A DNA stretch of 64,000 nt, taken from a bacterium. Lineage in GTDB: Bacteria > Patescibacteriota > Gracilibacteria > UBA4473. The stretch lies in the NCBI GenBank assembly GCA_009995455.1, contig JAACPJ010000001.1, positions 214,991 to 278,990 on the forward strand, given 5' to 3'. A model generated the notes under the pieces. That model was not told the origin of the DNA and did no database searches. It was given only the letters and a program-made list of their open reading frames with translations. A program made the position numbers and the translations under genes. This document shows, in pieces, positions 8,526 to 18,165 of this stretch; the first letter of the stretch is position 1, and every line of letters begins with the position of its first letter.

Positions 8526-10847
8526 ATGTTAAGTCGAAAAAAAAAGGCCCCTTCTGTAAAAATACCAAGTAGCGTGCTTAAGCGTGAAGCTGAAAAAGCG
8601 GCTAAGCGTATGATTGAGGCTGAGCGTAAAAAAGAGCGTAATAAAGAACTTAAGTCGAAAGCTAAAGCGAAGGCGACTAAAAAAGTAGAAACGCAAAAAG
8701 CGCAAAAAGAAGAAATTCAAGCTTTTTTTGCCAATGGTTTCCAGCGTGAAATTATTGGATCAAGCCTAATTGGGCTTGGGTTAATTTTGCTAGCTATATT
8801 TTTTAGTGAAGCTCCGGCCGCTCAATGGATTCATTATGAAGTTTTCAGGGCTTTGTTTGGAGCGACACATTGGTTGCTGCCGTTTGGTTTAATGGGATTT
8901 GGAGGTTTGCTTTTCTGGCAAAAGGAAATTTTATTTCCCGCCCCAAGAATCATGGCTTTGATGCTGTTTGTAGTCAGTATTTGTGGTTTAGCCAATTTGT
9001 TAGTGCCGCATACTGACAGTTTAGCGCTTGAAAACCGTTATGGTGGAGCGCTTGGTTTTGCGATTGGATTTTTCCCGAGAGAGTATTTTGGGGACATGGT
9101 CGCTGGTGTGTTTTTGCTCATCTTATTTTGGGTTAGCGGGGTGATTGCTTTTGGAGTGAGTGTGCGTGAGCTCTTTAAAAGAGTATCGGCACCTAAAGAA
9201 GTTGAGACCGGCATTAGCTTAGAGAAAAACTCAAAACAATCGGTCGCGAAATCCGTCGAGGCTTCGCCGACTGGGCGTTTCGAAAATGAAGTCGAAATTA
9301 TTGATTCATCAGCCAAATTACACGCGAGTAAACCTGCCAAAACAGCCGCTCCAAAACCCGTCGTTAAAGATTTAACTTTAGAGGAAAAAGACGCCTTAAC
9401 TGAAGCCAAAAATAAGTCGTTTGGTAACTGGGAGCCGCCGCATTTAGACTTGCTGGAAAATAAGGTCTCAACCATAACCGTCGACGAGAAAAAGCTGCGC
9501 CAAAAAGCCGAATCGATTCGAGAAAAACTCGATCAATTTGGGATTGAAGTCACCATGAAATCCGTCCACGTTGGGCCAACGGTAACCCAATTTACTTTAG
9601 ACCCAGCCGCCGGTGTAAAACTCAATAAAATTACCACTCTAAAGTCTGACCTAGCCTTGGCTTTGGCGGCGCCGAGCGTGCGGATTGAAGCCCCTATTCG
9701 CGGTAAAAAATTAGTCGGTATTGAAATTCCAAACGAGAAACGGGCAACTGTTGGAATGCGTGAAATTTTAGAATCAGATTTTTGGGAATCTGATCAATCA
9801 GGACTAAAACTGGCCGTTGGGCGGGATGTTGCGGGTAAACCCGTAGTCGTTGATTTAGCGAAAATGCCCCATTTACTCATTGCGGGTAAAACCGGTTCTG
9901 GGAAATCAGTGGCGATGAATGCCTTTTTGGTTTCGCTGTTGTGGAATAATTCGCCGGAAGATTTACGGATGATTTTGATTGATCCGAAACGGGTAGAATT
10001 AGAGCCTTATAATAATTTGCCCCATTTATTAACGCCGGTGATTACCGAGCCTGAAAAATCAGTTTCGGCTTTGGCCTGGGCTGTGGCGGAGATGAATCGA
10101 AGGTATAAAGATTTTGCAGCTAAAAGATGTCGTAATATTTCGGAGTACAACGAAAAAAATCCAGATATTAAAGAGCCTTACATTGTGATTGTTATTGATG
10201 AATTGGCCGATTTGATGATGGTAGCAGGAAAAGATGTAGAAGCGGCTATTTGTCGGATTGCGCAAATGGCACGGGCGGTTGGAATGCATTTGATTGTCGC
10301 GACTCAGCGTCCATCGGTTGATGTAGTGACCGGGTTAATTAAAGCGAATTTACCGGCTCGTATCGCTTTCCGAGTTTCATCTGGAATTGATTCTCGAGTG
10401 ATTATTGATGGAGTCGGCGCCGAAGACTTATTGGGCTTTGGGGACATGCTTTATTTAGATGGAAATTCGGGGGACTTGTCTCGAATTCAAGGCTTGTATG
10501 TGGCTAATGAAGAAGTGGAAAGAATTACTAATCATATCAAACTTCAGTTTCCAGAAATGATTGCAAACGACGAAATTACCGCCCACTCTATTGAGGGTAT
10601 GGCCAAAGGCGGAGTTCTGACTGCGGGGTTGGATAAAAATACGGATGACGATAATTTAGACGACTTGTTTAACGATGCGGTAAATGTAGTACTTGAGACT
10701 GGGAAAGCCTCGGCCAGTTTTTTGCAGCGTCGATTGGAAGTGGGGTACGCGCGGGCCGCACGATTACTCGATCAAATGGAAAGCCGAGGCATTGTTGGCC
10801 CTGCTCGAGGAGCTAAACCGCGTGAAATTTACGGTCGTCCCGAATAG
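8526..10847 (+). CDS. ftsK: DNA translocase FtsK/SpoIIIE
   Basis: Hexameric ATP-driven DNA pump at the division septum. The order is: basic N-terminus, about four membrane segments (residues ~75-225), a linker, the alpha/beta motor (Walker A AGKTGSGKS near residue 455, IDPKRVELE, Walker B IVIDELADLMM, ATQRPSVDVVTGLIKANLPARIAF), and a C-terminal gamma winged helix (SFLQRRLEVGYARAARLLDQMESRGIV) that reads polarity sequences. ATG 8526 is chosen because the in-frame TTG at 8490 is the -35 box itself. The 773-residue length is normal. Confidence 0.95.
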   Translation: MLSRKKKAPSVKIPSSVLKREAEKAAKRMIEAERKKERNKELKSKAKAKATKKVETQKAQKEEIQAFFANGFQREIIGSSLIGLGLILLAIFFSEAPAAQWIHYEVFRALFGATHWLLPFGLMGFGGLLFWQKEILFPAPRIMALMLFVVSICGLANLLVPHTDSLALENRYGGALGFAIGFFPREYFGDMVAGVFLLILFWVSGVIAFGVSVRELFKRVSAPKEVETGISLEKNSKQSVAKSVEASPTGRFENEVEIIDSSAKLHASKPAKTAAPKPVVKDLTLEEKDALTEAKNKSFGNWEPPHLDLLENKVSTITVDEKKLRQKAESIREKLDQFGIEVTMKSVHVGPTVTQFTLDPAAGVKLNKITTLKSDLALALAAPSVRIEAPIRGKKLVGIEIPNEKRATVGMREILESDFWESDQSGLKLAVGRDVAGKPVVVDLAKMPHLLIAGKTGSGKSVAMNAFLVSLLWNNSPEDLRMILIDPKRVELEPYNNLPHLLTPVITEPEKSVSALAWAVAEMNRRYKDFAAKRCRNISEYNEKNPDIKEPYIVIVIDELADLMMVAGKDVEAAICRIAQMARAVGMHLIVATQRPSVDVVTGLIKANLPARIAFRVSSGIDSRVIIDGVGAEDLLGFGDMLYLDGNSGDLSRIQGLYVANEEVERITNHIKLQFPEMIANDEITAHSIEGMAKGGVLTAGLDKNTDDDNLDDLFNDAVNVVLETGKASASFLQRRLEVGYARAARLLDQMESRGIVGPARGAKPREIYGRPE

Positions 10848-10879
10848 ACTTCTTGGTGATTTTGTGGTAAATTGATTTA

Positions 10880-11287
10880 ATGTCATTTTTTGCCAAAGCC
10901 TTTGAAAAGTTTGACCGAGCCATGGGGATCGAAAATGCGCCTTGCAGAGTGGATGATCCACAAGCAGTAGCCTTAGTAAATGCAGGCTTTAGTCTTTTAG
11001 ATTCTCAAACAGAAATAAATGCTGAAACCAAGTTAAGTGAAATTGCTACTTCTCAAGATTTATTAAAAGCCTTAAAAAATCTAGATTCCGTTTATTTACG
11101 CGCCACCGAATTTAGTTTGGGGAATGACATTATTAACGATGTCAGTGTGGGCGAAATGATCACCCACTTAGATGCGACTAAAGTTAACACGCTTATTGAT
11201 ACGATGGTGGAAAGTGAAAAAAGAGCCGCCTCTGTGTTAATGCACGTCGAATTATCAGATTTAGAAAACCAAATTAACAAAGTATGA
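10880..11287 (+). CDS. hypothetical protein, 135 aa
   Basis: A soluble, probably all-helical protein beginning MSFFAKAFEKFDRAMGIENAP, with long heptad-like helices in the rest (LSEIATSQDLLKALKNLDSVYLRATEF, then ATKVNTLIDTMVESEKRAASVLMHVELSDLENQI). The start ATG follows a GGTAAATT -10-like sequence by a few bases. It shares an ATGA stop/start overlap with the next gene, so translation is coupled. No family recognised. Confidence 0.65.
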   Translation: MSFFAKAFEKFDRAMGIENAPCRVDDPQAVALVNAGFSLLDSQTEINAETKLSEIATSQDLLKALKNLDSVYLRATEFSLGNDIINDVSVGEMITHLDATKVNTLIDTMVESEKRAASVLMHVELSDLENQINKV

Positions 11288-11619
11288 ATAAGCCTTTACC
11301 ACGGGTTCAAACTTTACAATCTTTCTTTTTGAAAGATAAAATTATTCATGAACTTGAACTGCATCGTTTATGGGTGGAACGTTTTATGTTTATGCTCGGG
11401 CTTTTTTCGGCGGCCATGGCTTTCCCCCAAATTATGACGATCTATGGGCAAAAAGATTCGTCTCAGGTTTCACTCACCGCTTGGGGATTTTATAGTTTCT
11501 CGGCGTTTTTATGGCTGATGTATGGAATCATTTTTAATCGTCCGGTGGTGAAGCGAGTTCAAATACTTTATTTAGTGACGAATTTGTTAGTGGTTTTGGT
11601 GATTCTTTGGTATCGATAA
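11284..11619 (+). CDS. SemiSWEET/PQ-loop family membrane protein
   Basis: Three membrane segments in 111 residues. The signature FPQIMTIYGQKDSSQVSLTAWGFYSFSAFLWLMYGI matches the PQ-loop/SemiSWEET pattern (PQ in TM1, WxxYG at the end of TM2). SemiSWEETs are dimeric facilitators of small sugars; the substrate here is unknown. There is an N-terminal extension of about 30 charged residues that typical SemiSWEETs lack. It is coupled to the upstream gene through an ATGA overlap, and a terminator follows. Confidence 0.75.
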   Translation: MNKPLPRVQTLQSFFLKDKIIHELELHRLWVERFMFMLGLFSAAMAFPQIMTIYGQKDSSQVSLTAWGFYSFSAFLWLMYGIIFNRPVVKRVQILYLVTNLLVVLVILWYR

Positions 11620-11648
11620 AATTCTCTAAATAACTATCCTAGAGGTTT

Positions 11649-11680
11649 AAAAAGCGCTGTTAAAAACAGGGCTTTTTTTG
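11649..11680 (+). terminator. terminator after the SemiSWEET-like gene
   Basis: AAAAAGCgCTG, A/T-rich loop, CAGgGCTTTTT followed by more T. The stem has one internal mismatch. Confidence 0.8.
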
Positions 11681-11820
11681 TTGTATACAAAATTTGGCTA
11701 AGAATACATTAGTTGATCAAAATATTAAAATAAACAAAACTATTGCAATTGACAATGTGCATAACTCTATGGTAAACCGACGTCTACCTAACTTAAGTAT
11801 TCCTTAAATCCCTTTTTAAT

Positions 11821-14800
11821 ATGAATTTCGTAAAGTCGTGTTTTTTCACTGTTGCTTGTGCCTTGTTTTTAATAAACCAAAACCAAGTTATGGCCGCTAC
11901 TATTAGCGTTCCAGCCGATTACACTACCATTCAAGCCGCCATTAATGCCGCGACTGCGGGCGATACGATTAATGTTGATGATGGAACTTACAACGAAGTT
12001 CTAAATATTACTAAGTCACTGACAATTGTTGGACAAAGTGAAGCAGGAACCATTGTTAATGCTACTGATACGAACGCTTATGCTGTAAATGTATTAGGCG
12101 TTAATAACATAAGTTTGCAGAATTTTACTTTTACCCGAACAAGTGTGGCTAATTGTACACCGGCTAACACAACCGCTTGTTTTGGTTTGAAAATTTCTGG
12201 CAGTACCGGAAGTTCATTCCAAAATTTAACGATTGATGGTTCACCCCGAACCGGACTAGATTTTAACGGAGTGGATAATTCAGTTATCAGCGACGTTACG
12301 GTTACCAATACCACTTACGGAGCGGGAATTGGTTTAACAGATTCTGATAACAATACGCTTACAAACATCACTACCAGTGGTAATTCGTTTAGTGGAATAG
12401 CTATTTTTACCAGTACTTTTTATCCACCAGCGGGTTCGTCTGGAAATAATTTAACCGGAACAAACTCATTCTCAGAGCCAACAAAAGTCTACTACCAAAA
12501 AGGAAATGCGGCCGATCCAATTACTTTCACGGCTACAGGTGATTTCAACTTTGTTGTTTTAAGCGACACCCCAGGCAGTGAAACCGTAGGGGTTTATTAC
12601 GCCACTTTGCCTGAAGCGGTTACAGGTGCCGAAAACCTTGAAGTTCTACTCGGAAATAACGCCGCTTCAGCGGTAGTGATTCAAGATATGAATAATCCAG
12701 GGACGACCTATCCAGATAACGATCCAGGTATGGCTGGCTACCAAGCAGGCGATGTTACACCTCCAGTTTTTGACTTCCTATCAGCGGTTGGCCAAGACGC
12801 TGGTAATACAACTAAAACGCCAGTAGTAGGCGTTTATTATCTGAAAGAGGGCGATAAAATCTTCTTCACTTTAGGTTTAGACCCTGATGACACAGTTGGA
12901 ACCGGAAACAGCTTTCTCAATTTTGATATAGGAATGTTGAGTCTACAAACGGCTAATTTTATTAGTACCTCAACTCCAACCAATGCTCGGGGGCGTCGTT
13001 ACACAATTTTAGCGGGGCAAGAAGGAGCAGTTGGTATTACAGGGATCACTTTTAAAGATGATGCCGGTAATGACATGACTGGTATCCCGCCACTGCCAAT
13101 TAGCACCAACATAGTCGTTGATACCACTGCTCCAACCATTACGAGTGTGGTACAATCAAGTGATAATTTGTACCGAGATAAATGGGCCATTGCCGGTGAA
13201 AATGTAACCTATGACATTACATTTTCAGAAGCCGTAACCGTAACGGTTAATACTCCTAGTAGCGCGGCAAATATCACCACTCTAACCCAAGAAGTAGACG
13301 CGGTTTCGGCGACAACTGACCAGTTAATCTTTACTGCCGTTGCAGGCGATAATGGCCTTATTACTCCAAACGTAGATTTCACTATTACTGATTTGGCTGG
13401 AAATCAAACCGTTGTAAACAGCCTTGGCACCGTTTCACGAGCCGATGGCTCTGGCCCTGCCGAAACTGATACCACCATTCCTACAATCGCTAGTGCGAGT
13501 ATTAGCTCAAATAATGCCAATTCAGCTTGGGCCAAAACTGGTGATACAATCACACTCTCAACAACTTTCTCTGAACTTTTACGCAGTAACTTTACTCAAA
13601 CCGTTGTGGGTACTATTGCGGGTGAAGCCGCAACTTTAAACAATACCTGTGGTGGCACCACTAATTGTATCGCTTACAATTTTTCACTCTTAACCGATGG
13701 AAATGAAGCGGAGGGGATTGTCCCCTTTACGGTTGATTTCCAAGACCGTGCTGGGAACGTTGGTTCTCAAGTAATCGCTACAACAAATGCTTCAAGTGTA
13801 ACGATTGATAACACGGCACCAACAGTTCCAGTGGTAAATATTGTTTCTAATAACACTCTTGATACCACTTTAGCAAAATCAAACGATACGATCACCGTCA
13901 CTTATACAGTCGCTGATAATTTAGCGACGATGGCCACTCTTAGCGGCGCGGCTACAATTTTAAGTAGCCCAGCGGTCAGCGGTGGAGTGGTAACTGGCGC
14001 AGGAAACACCATTTCTCGATTTACCGATGGAAGCGAAACTTCAGAAGTGATCGTGCCTTTCTCTTTTGCTGTTGCTGATCAAGCCGGAAATGTAAGTGCT
14101 ACCGTTACGACCACAACCGATGCATCTCAAGTTAGATTTGATCGAACCGATCCGTTAATTTCACTCGTAAGAATCATTAGTATTAGTCAGGATGCTTCGG
14201 CGTTCACTGGCGATCTTCCAACTTATTACGCAAAACAAGGCGACAATGTTCGTTTAGTTATTCGAATGTGTGATTATGTAGACGGCCAAAACAATCCTCC
14301 TACTGGAACTTTCTTTGGGCAAGCGGTAACCTTGGTTGACGCAGGTTTAGTGGGGAATCCAGGCAACTGTATAACACCTGAAGGAAATCTTTCTCAAACT
14401 CGAGATTGGAGAGGTATTTCAGATCCAGCAGACGGCGCCGAAGGCGTGATTCCATTTAACATTACCGTCAAAGACAACGCTGGGAACCAAGTCGCCAATG
14501 TTTCAACGACTACCGATGGAACTTCAGTTATTTTCGATAAAACAGCGCCTACAACTCCAACGGATATGGTTGATTTAGGTGGGGCGCAAACACTCGGATT
14601 TAAACCAGCCCCAAACGCTGATTTATACACTTGGACAAACGATACAGACCCAGCTGGTGGAACACCACAATCTGGCGTTTACCAATTTGATATTCGTTAC
14701 AACAACCCAAATACAGGGATTAACGAACAAGTGACTTTAACGGCTCCAAATCGAAGCTTTGCTCCTACGCTAATGATTCCTGATTTGGCGCCTTACACCG

Positions 14801-16197
14801 TGAACATGAACGTTCGTGATAAAGCGGGTAATGGTTCTGGTGAGCAAGTAGTTTACACTCAAAAATACGGTATTGAAATAAGTGGAACGGTTGTTGATAC
14901 CGATACGGGCTTACCGCTAGAAGGAGTTTATGTAAACGCTATCGCTCAGGCAGGAAGTAGTTGTAATTTACCGGGTCAAGAAGTGTGTAGCGCGGCTACA
15001 GATATTGATGGTAAATACACCATGACCGTGGCTCCAAATACGAAATACAAATTGGATGCGACTAAAACGCCAACTTACTATATCGCTAAATCTAATTTAG
15101 ATATTAAAACGGCGGACGTAGTTTCTAACATTTCACTTAAACACGTAGAAGAAGGAGAAATTCAAAGTGGTTACCAAGGTACCATTATCACCACCGATGC
15201 AGAATTTAGTGTAAATGGAGTGCCGCAAACAACTTATATTACGGCTTACAGTCAATCAGGAGAAGTAAGCACCAAAGTGACTTCTGAAGGGATCGAAATT
15301 ACCAGTTTTGGAACCGTAACCGGTGTCACTTCAAACAACCCAAATGTGGTGATTGAATTTAAAGGCGGTAATACTTATTTGGTAAAAAATGCCGGCAATA
15401 TTATTTCAACGACCGATAATGAAAACCGAGGCAGTTCTGTGAGCAGTAGCTTTGCTTCAGGAGCGAATCGAGTGGGAATTAGAAAAGCGCAAGGCGGTTC
15501 AAGTGCTGGGTTTCAACCGGGAATTCGTCGTGAAGACCGAATCGTTAACAATTCTGGTTGGACTGAAGCGGAAAGTTTAGCTTTTGCCGATCAGTTAAAC
15601 CAAGGAACAGACTACCAAGTTTTACAGTACCGAAACCGAAATGGTTACATGGTTTTCGCGGGTTACCAACAAGGTCGAATGGCAATGTCAGATATGGCTG
15701 GAAGTAACCCAATGCTTCGTTTAAATAAACAAGTTGTTTTCCGTGGACCACGACGAGGCACAGAAGATACGTTTAAAAACGTAACCGTGGCCGACCGACA
15801 AGAAATCGTTGAAAGTTTATTTGGAGAGCCAAAAACTAGACCAGAAGACCTAGTGGTTAAATCAGATACTCGACCAAAAGCGGCTCGACCTGAAACCAAT
15901 ACCACTAAAACCGAACTGGCTTACGATAATCCAGAAATTGAAGGTTTTGGAAGACCAGACAGTGTCTTCCCAGGGGTGATTAATAAACGTGAAAACGATG
16001 CTCGATACGTTAATAAATTTGCTCGGGTAACGCCTCCAGCGAGCGTCGCGCCTTCTCGCCTGCAAGGAAAAAACGTCGATATGATTACCTTTAAAAGTAA
16101 CAGCAAACGTAACAGTAAAAAACTGGTTTTAGGACAATTGTTTAATGATAATCCTCAATTAGTCACCGGCAGAACTAGAGTCGCTCAAAACAACTAA
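11821..16197 (+). CDS. large secreted beta-helix and Ig-like repeat surface protein, 1458 aa
   Basis: A signal peptide (MNFVKSCFFTVACALFLINQNQVMA) is followed by a right-handed parallel beta-helix opening (DYTTIQAAINAATAGDTINVDDGTYNE, residues ~30-230). Six Ig-like or Big-type repeats of about 115 residues follow, each opening with a D.T.P.I pattern (starts near residues 310, 431, 548, 661, 772 and 904). A carboxypeptidase-regulatory/CnaB-like domain (ISGTVVDTDTGLPLEGVYVNA...DGKYTMTV, ~1020-1085) and a basic, low-complexity C-terminus complete it. No LPXTG sorting signal or C-terminal membrane anchor is visible. A role in attachment to a host or surface is inferred. Confidence 0.85.
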   Translation: MNFVKSCFFTVACALFLINQNQVMAATISVPADYTTIQAAINAATAGDTINVDDGTYNEVLNITKSLTIVGQSEAGTIVNATDTNAYAVNVLGVNNISLQNFTFTRTSVANCTPANTTACFGLKISGSTGSSFQNLTIDGSPRTGLDFNGVDNSVISDVTVTNTTYGAGIGLTDSDNNTLTNITTSGNSFSGIAIFTSTFYPPAGSSGNNLTGTNSFSEPTKVYYQKGNAADPITFTATGDFNFVVLSDTPGSETVGVYYATLPEAVTGAENLEVLLGNNAASAVVIQDMNNPGTTYPDNDPGMAGYQAGDVTPPVFDFLSAVGQDAGNTTKTPVVGVYYLKEGDKIFFTLGLDPDDTVGTGNSFLNFDIGMLSLQTANFISTSTPTNARGRRYTILAGQEGAVGITGITFKDDAGNDMTGIPPLPISTNIVVDTTAPTITSVVQSSDNLYRDKWAIAGENVTYDITFSEAVTVTVNTPSSAANITTLTQEVDAVSATTDQLIFTAVAGDNGLITPNVDFTITDLAGNQTVVNSLGTVSRADGSGPAETDTTIPTIASASISSNNANSAWAKTGDTITLSTTFSELLRSNFTQTVVGTIAGEAATLNNTCGGTTNCIAYNFSLLTDGNEAEGIVPFTVDFQDRAGNVGSQVIATTNASSVTIDNTAPTVPVVNIVSNNTLDTTLAKSNDTITVTYTVADNLATMATLSGAATILSSPAVSGGVVTGAGNTISRFTDGSETSEVIVPFSFAVADQAGNVSATVTTTTDASQVRFDRTDPLISLVRIISISQDASAFTGDLPTYYAKQGDNVRLVIRMCDYVDGQNNPPTGTFFGQAVTLVDAGLVGNPGNCITPEGNLSQTRDWRGISDPADGAEGVIPFNITVKDNAGNQVANVSTTTDGTSVIFDKTAPTTPTDMVDLGGAQTLGFKPAPNADLYTWTNDTDPAGGTPQSGVYQFDIRYNNPNTGINEQVTLTAPNRSFAPTLMIPDLAPYTVNMNVRDKAGNGSGEQVVYTQKYGIEISGTVVDTDTGLPLEGVYVNAIAQAGSSCNLPGQEVCSAATDIDGKYTMTVAPNTKYKLDATKTPTYYIAKSNLDIKTADVVSNISLKHVEEGEIQSGYQGTIITTDAEFSVNGVPQTTYITAYSQSGEVSTKVTSEGIEITSFGTVTGVTSNNPNVVIEFKGGNTYLVKNAGNIISTTDNENRGSSVSSSFASGANRVGIRKAQGGSSAGFQPGIRREDRIVNNSGWTEAESLAFADQLNQGTDYQVLQYRNRNGYMVFAGYQQGRMAMSDMAGSNPMLRLNKQVVFRGPRRGTEDTFKNVTVADRQEIVESLFGEPKTRPEDLVVKSDTRPKAARPETNTTKTELAYDNPEIEGFGRPDSVFPGVINKRENDARYVNKFARVTPPASVAPSRLQGKNVDMITFKSNSKRNSKKLVLGQLFNDNPQLVTGRTRVAQNN

Positions 16198-16222
16198 GAA
16201 AGAAATTTCTTACCATTTAATT

Positions 16223-16258
16223 AAAGCCGCTTCAGGAGTTTCCTCAGGCGGCTTTTTT
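16223..16258 (+). terminator. terminator of the large surface protein gene
   Basis: AAAGCCGC, an inner TCAGGAGTTTCCTCA section, GCGGCTTT and a T-run. It lies about 25 bases after the stop. Confidence 0.9.
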
Positions 16259-16321
16259 TATGGAATACGCCCAAGTAATTAGCTTGATAAATCGCCTTCA
16301 ATAAGCCATAGTCGAGCTTGA

Positions 16322-17431
16322 ATGAATACCTTTGGAAACCTTTTTCGAATTACTAGTTTTGGTGAAAGTCACGGTAAAGCCGTCGGCGTAATTATTGATA
16401 ACTGTCCGCCGCTTATAGAGCTTTGTGAAGCTGATATTCAAGCCGATCTTGATCGACGACGACCAGGGCAAAGTCATATTACTACGCCACGTGATGAAGC
16501 CGACCAATGTGAAATTTTATCAGGTGTATTTGAAGGTAAAACCACCGGCACTTCAATTGCGGTAGTGGTGTGGAATAAAAACCAAGAATCAAAAGATTAC
16601 GGGAATATTAAAGACGTGTTTCGACCGTCTCATGCTGATTTTGGTTACGACCAAAAATATGGCATCCGAGATTACCGTGGGGGGGGACGCAGTTCTGCCC
16701 GAGAAACAATTGCGCGCGTCATTGGCGGAGCGGTGGCAAAAAAAATTTTAAAGGAGAAGTTAAACGTTGAAGTTTGGGGGTTTGTCGATCAAGTTGGGGA
16801 AGACAAATTTAAAACCATCGACAAAAGTTTTATTGAAAAGAACCCGTTGCGAATGGCGGATGAAAAATCATTCCCAGAAACACTAAAAAAAGTGGAAGCG
16901 GTTAAACAGAGCGGTGACTCGATTGGTGGCAGCGTACAAATCCGGGTTGAAAACGCGCCCGTTGGCCTTGGCTCACCCGTCTTTGGCAAACTCGAAGCCG
17001 AACTAGCTCGCGCAATTATGAGTGTGCCAGCCACTAAAGGAATTGAGTTTGGTGAAGGCTTTGATTTAAGCGCTATGAAAGGCAGTGAAGCCAACGATCC
17101 ATTTGTGGCAACTACACAGATCCTGGGATCTAAGAACAGCGAATCTGCTGATCCCGGGATCAAGTACAGAACTCAAAGAAATGCCAACGGTGGTATTATT
17201 GGCGGTATTTCTACGGGTGACGATATTTGGTTCCGAGTGGGGATTAAGCCCACTTCATCAATTATTCAAAAGCAAACCACAGCTAATAAAGCTGGTGAAA
17301 ATGTAGAGATTGAAATTAAAGGCCGGCACGACCCAATTTTAGTGCCCCGCGCCGTCCCGATATTAGAAGCCATGACCGCCATGGTGATTTTAGACCACGT
17401 GATGTTACATAAGGCCCAGTGTGGATTATGA
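16322..17431 (+). CDS. aroC: chorismate synthase
   Basis: Converts EPSP to chorismate using reduced FMN, the last step of the shikimate pathway. The family signatures are present: GNLFRITSFGESHGKAVGVIIDNCPP, RRRPGQSHITTPRDEAD, the long FMN/EPSP motif ending YRGGGRSSARETIARVIGGAVAKK, and GGIIGGISTGDDI. Residues ~266-282 (QILGSKNSESADPGIKY) are extra compared with the usual short loop before the GG..GGI motif; they are encoded by the palindromic repeat shared with rmlD. The stop TGA overlaps the ATG of the next gene (ATGA). aroE follows 0.7 kb later. Confidence 0.96.
   Translation: MNTFGNLFRITSFGESHGKAVGVIIDNCPPLIELCEADIQADLDRRRPGQSHITTPRDEADQCEILSGVFEGKTTGTSIAVVVWNKNQESKDYGNIKDVFRPSHADFGYDQKYGIRDYRGGGRSSARETIARVIGGAVAKKILKEKLNVEVWGFVDQVGEDKFKTIDKSFIEKNPLRMADEKSFPETLKKVEAVKQSGDSIGGSVQIRVENAPVGLGSPVFGKLEAELARAIMSVPATKGIEFGEGFDLSAMKGSEANDPFVATTQILGSKNSESADPGIKYRTQRNANGGIIGGISTGDDIWFRVGIKPTSSIIQKQTTANKAGENVEIEIKGRHDPILVPRAVPILEAMTAMVILDHVMLHKAQCGL
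17117..17167 (+). repeat. palindromic repeat element inside aroC (copy 2)
   Basis: This 51-base copy has the same arms as 21-72. The 5' arm (CAGATCCTGGGATCTA) is read in the same frame as in rmlD (QIL.. versus QIP..). The identical 3' arm (GATCCCGGGATCAAGTAC) is read in a different frame because the middles differ by one base. It encodes a likely surface loop of AroC. Confidence 0.75.
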
Positions 17432-18129
17432 ACGAAATCCTCTTCATCGGCTTTGGCTTGTTTCTGCTTAGTTTAAATCTAATCGCTTTCCGTTTAGGAC
17501 GCGCTTATGTTTTCGCGTTAGTGGCGATTTATACGGTTTTGATGAATATTTTTGTCACCAAACAGTTTGATTTGTTTGGTTTTGCGGTGACCGGTGGAAA
17601 TGCGCTTTATGGCGCTTTATTTCTCCTTACTGATTTACTCAGTGAACACTATGGCAAAAAGCAGGCTTTAAAGGCCGTAGGCGTTGGTTTCGCGGCCAGC
17701 GTGGTGTTTGTGGTTGCCACGCAAGTTTTACTGGCTTTTACACCTAACGATGCCGATTACACCCAAGACGCCATGATGACTTTGTTTAGCGTGACTCCGC
17801 GAATTTTAGTTGGGTCTATGCTGGCTTACATTATTGCCCAAAGTTTAGACGTTTGGTTGTATACGCGTATCAGAACTTGGAGCGGCGATAAAATGTTATG
17901 GCTGCGAAACAACGGTTCGACTCTTATTTCCCAAATCGTTGATACTCTTATTTTTACCGCCGTGGGCTTAACGGCGTTTACGTGGCTGCCATTCGAAGGC
18001 ATTATTCCGCCTGAATTATTTTGGCCAATTTTTGCGACCACCTACACGATTAAAGTTTTAATGGCCTTGCTTGATACTCCTTTTATGTACTTAAGTTACA
18101 AAGTAAAAGGCGCAGAAATGAAGCGTTAA
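17428..18129 (+). CDS. VUT/YhhQ family membrane transporter (queuosine precursor type)
   Basis: A six-TM protein with family features: the N-terminal FGLFLLSLNLIAFRLGR, GNALYGALFLLTDLLSEHYGKKQA with the conserved D/E/HYG group, the RIRTWSGDKMLWLRNNGST motif with its conserved basic loop, and ISQIVDTLIFTAVG. Characterised members (E. coli YhhQ) import 7-cyano-7-deazaguanine for queuosine. Here the substrate is inferred. The start ATG 17428 overlaps the aroC stop (ATGA). The 236-aa frame opened by the GTG at 17419 would add three residues only. Confidence 0.85.
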   Translation: MNEILFIGFGLFLLSLNLIAFRLGRAYVFALVAIYTVLMNIFVTKQFDLFGFAVTGGNALYGALFLLTDLLSEHYGKKQALKAVGVGFAASVVFVVATQVLLAFTPNDADYTQDAMMTLFSVTPRILVGSMLAYIIAQSLDVWLYTRIRTWSGDKMLWLRNNGSTLISQIVDTLIFTAVGLTAFTWLPFEGIIPPELFWPIFATTYTIKVLMALLDTPFMYLSYKVKGAEMKR

Positions 18130-18165
18130 GTTGCCGTTTCTCCCTTTTTTATTAGGGTCAATTTA

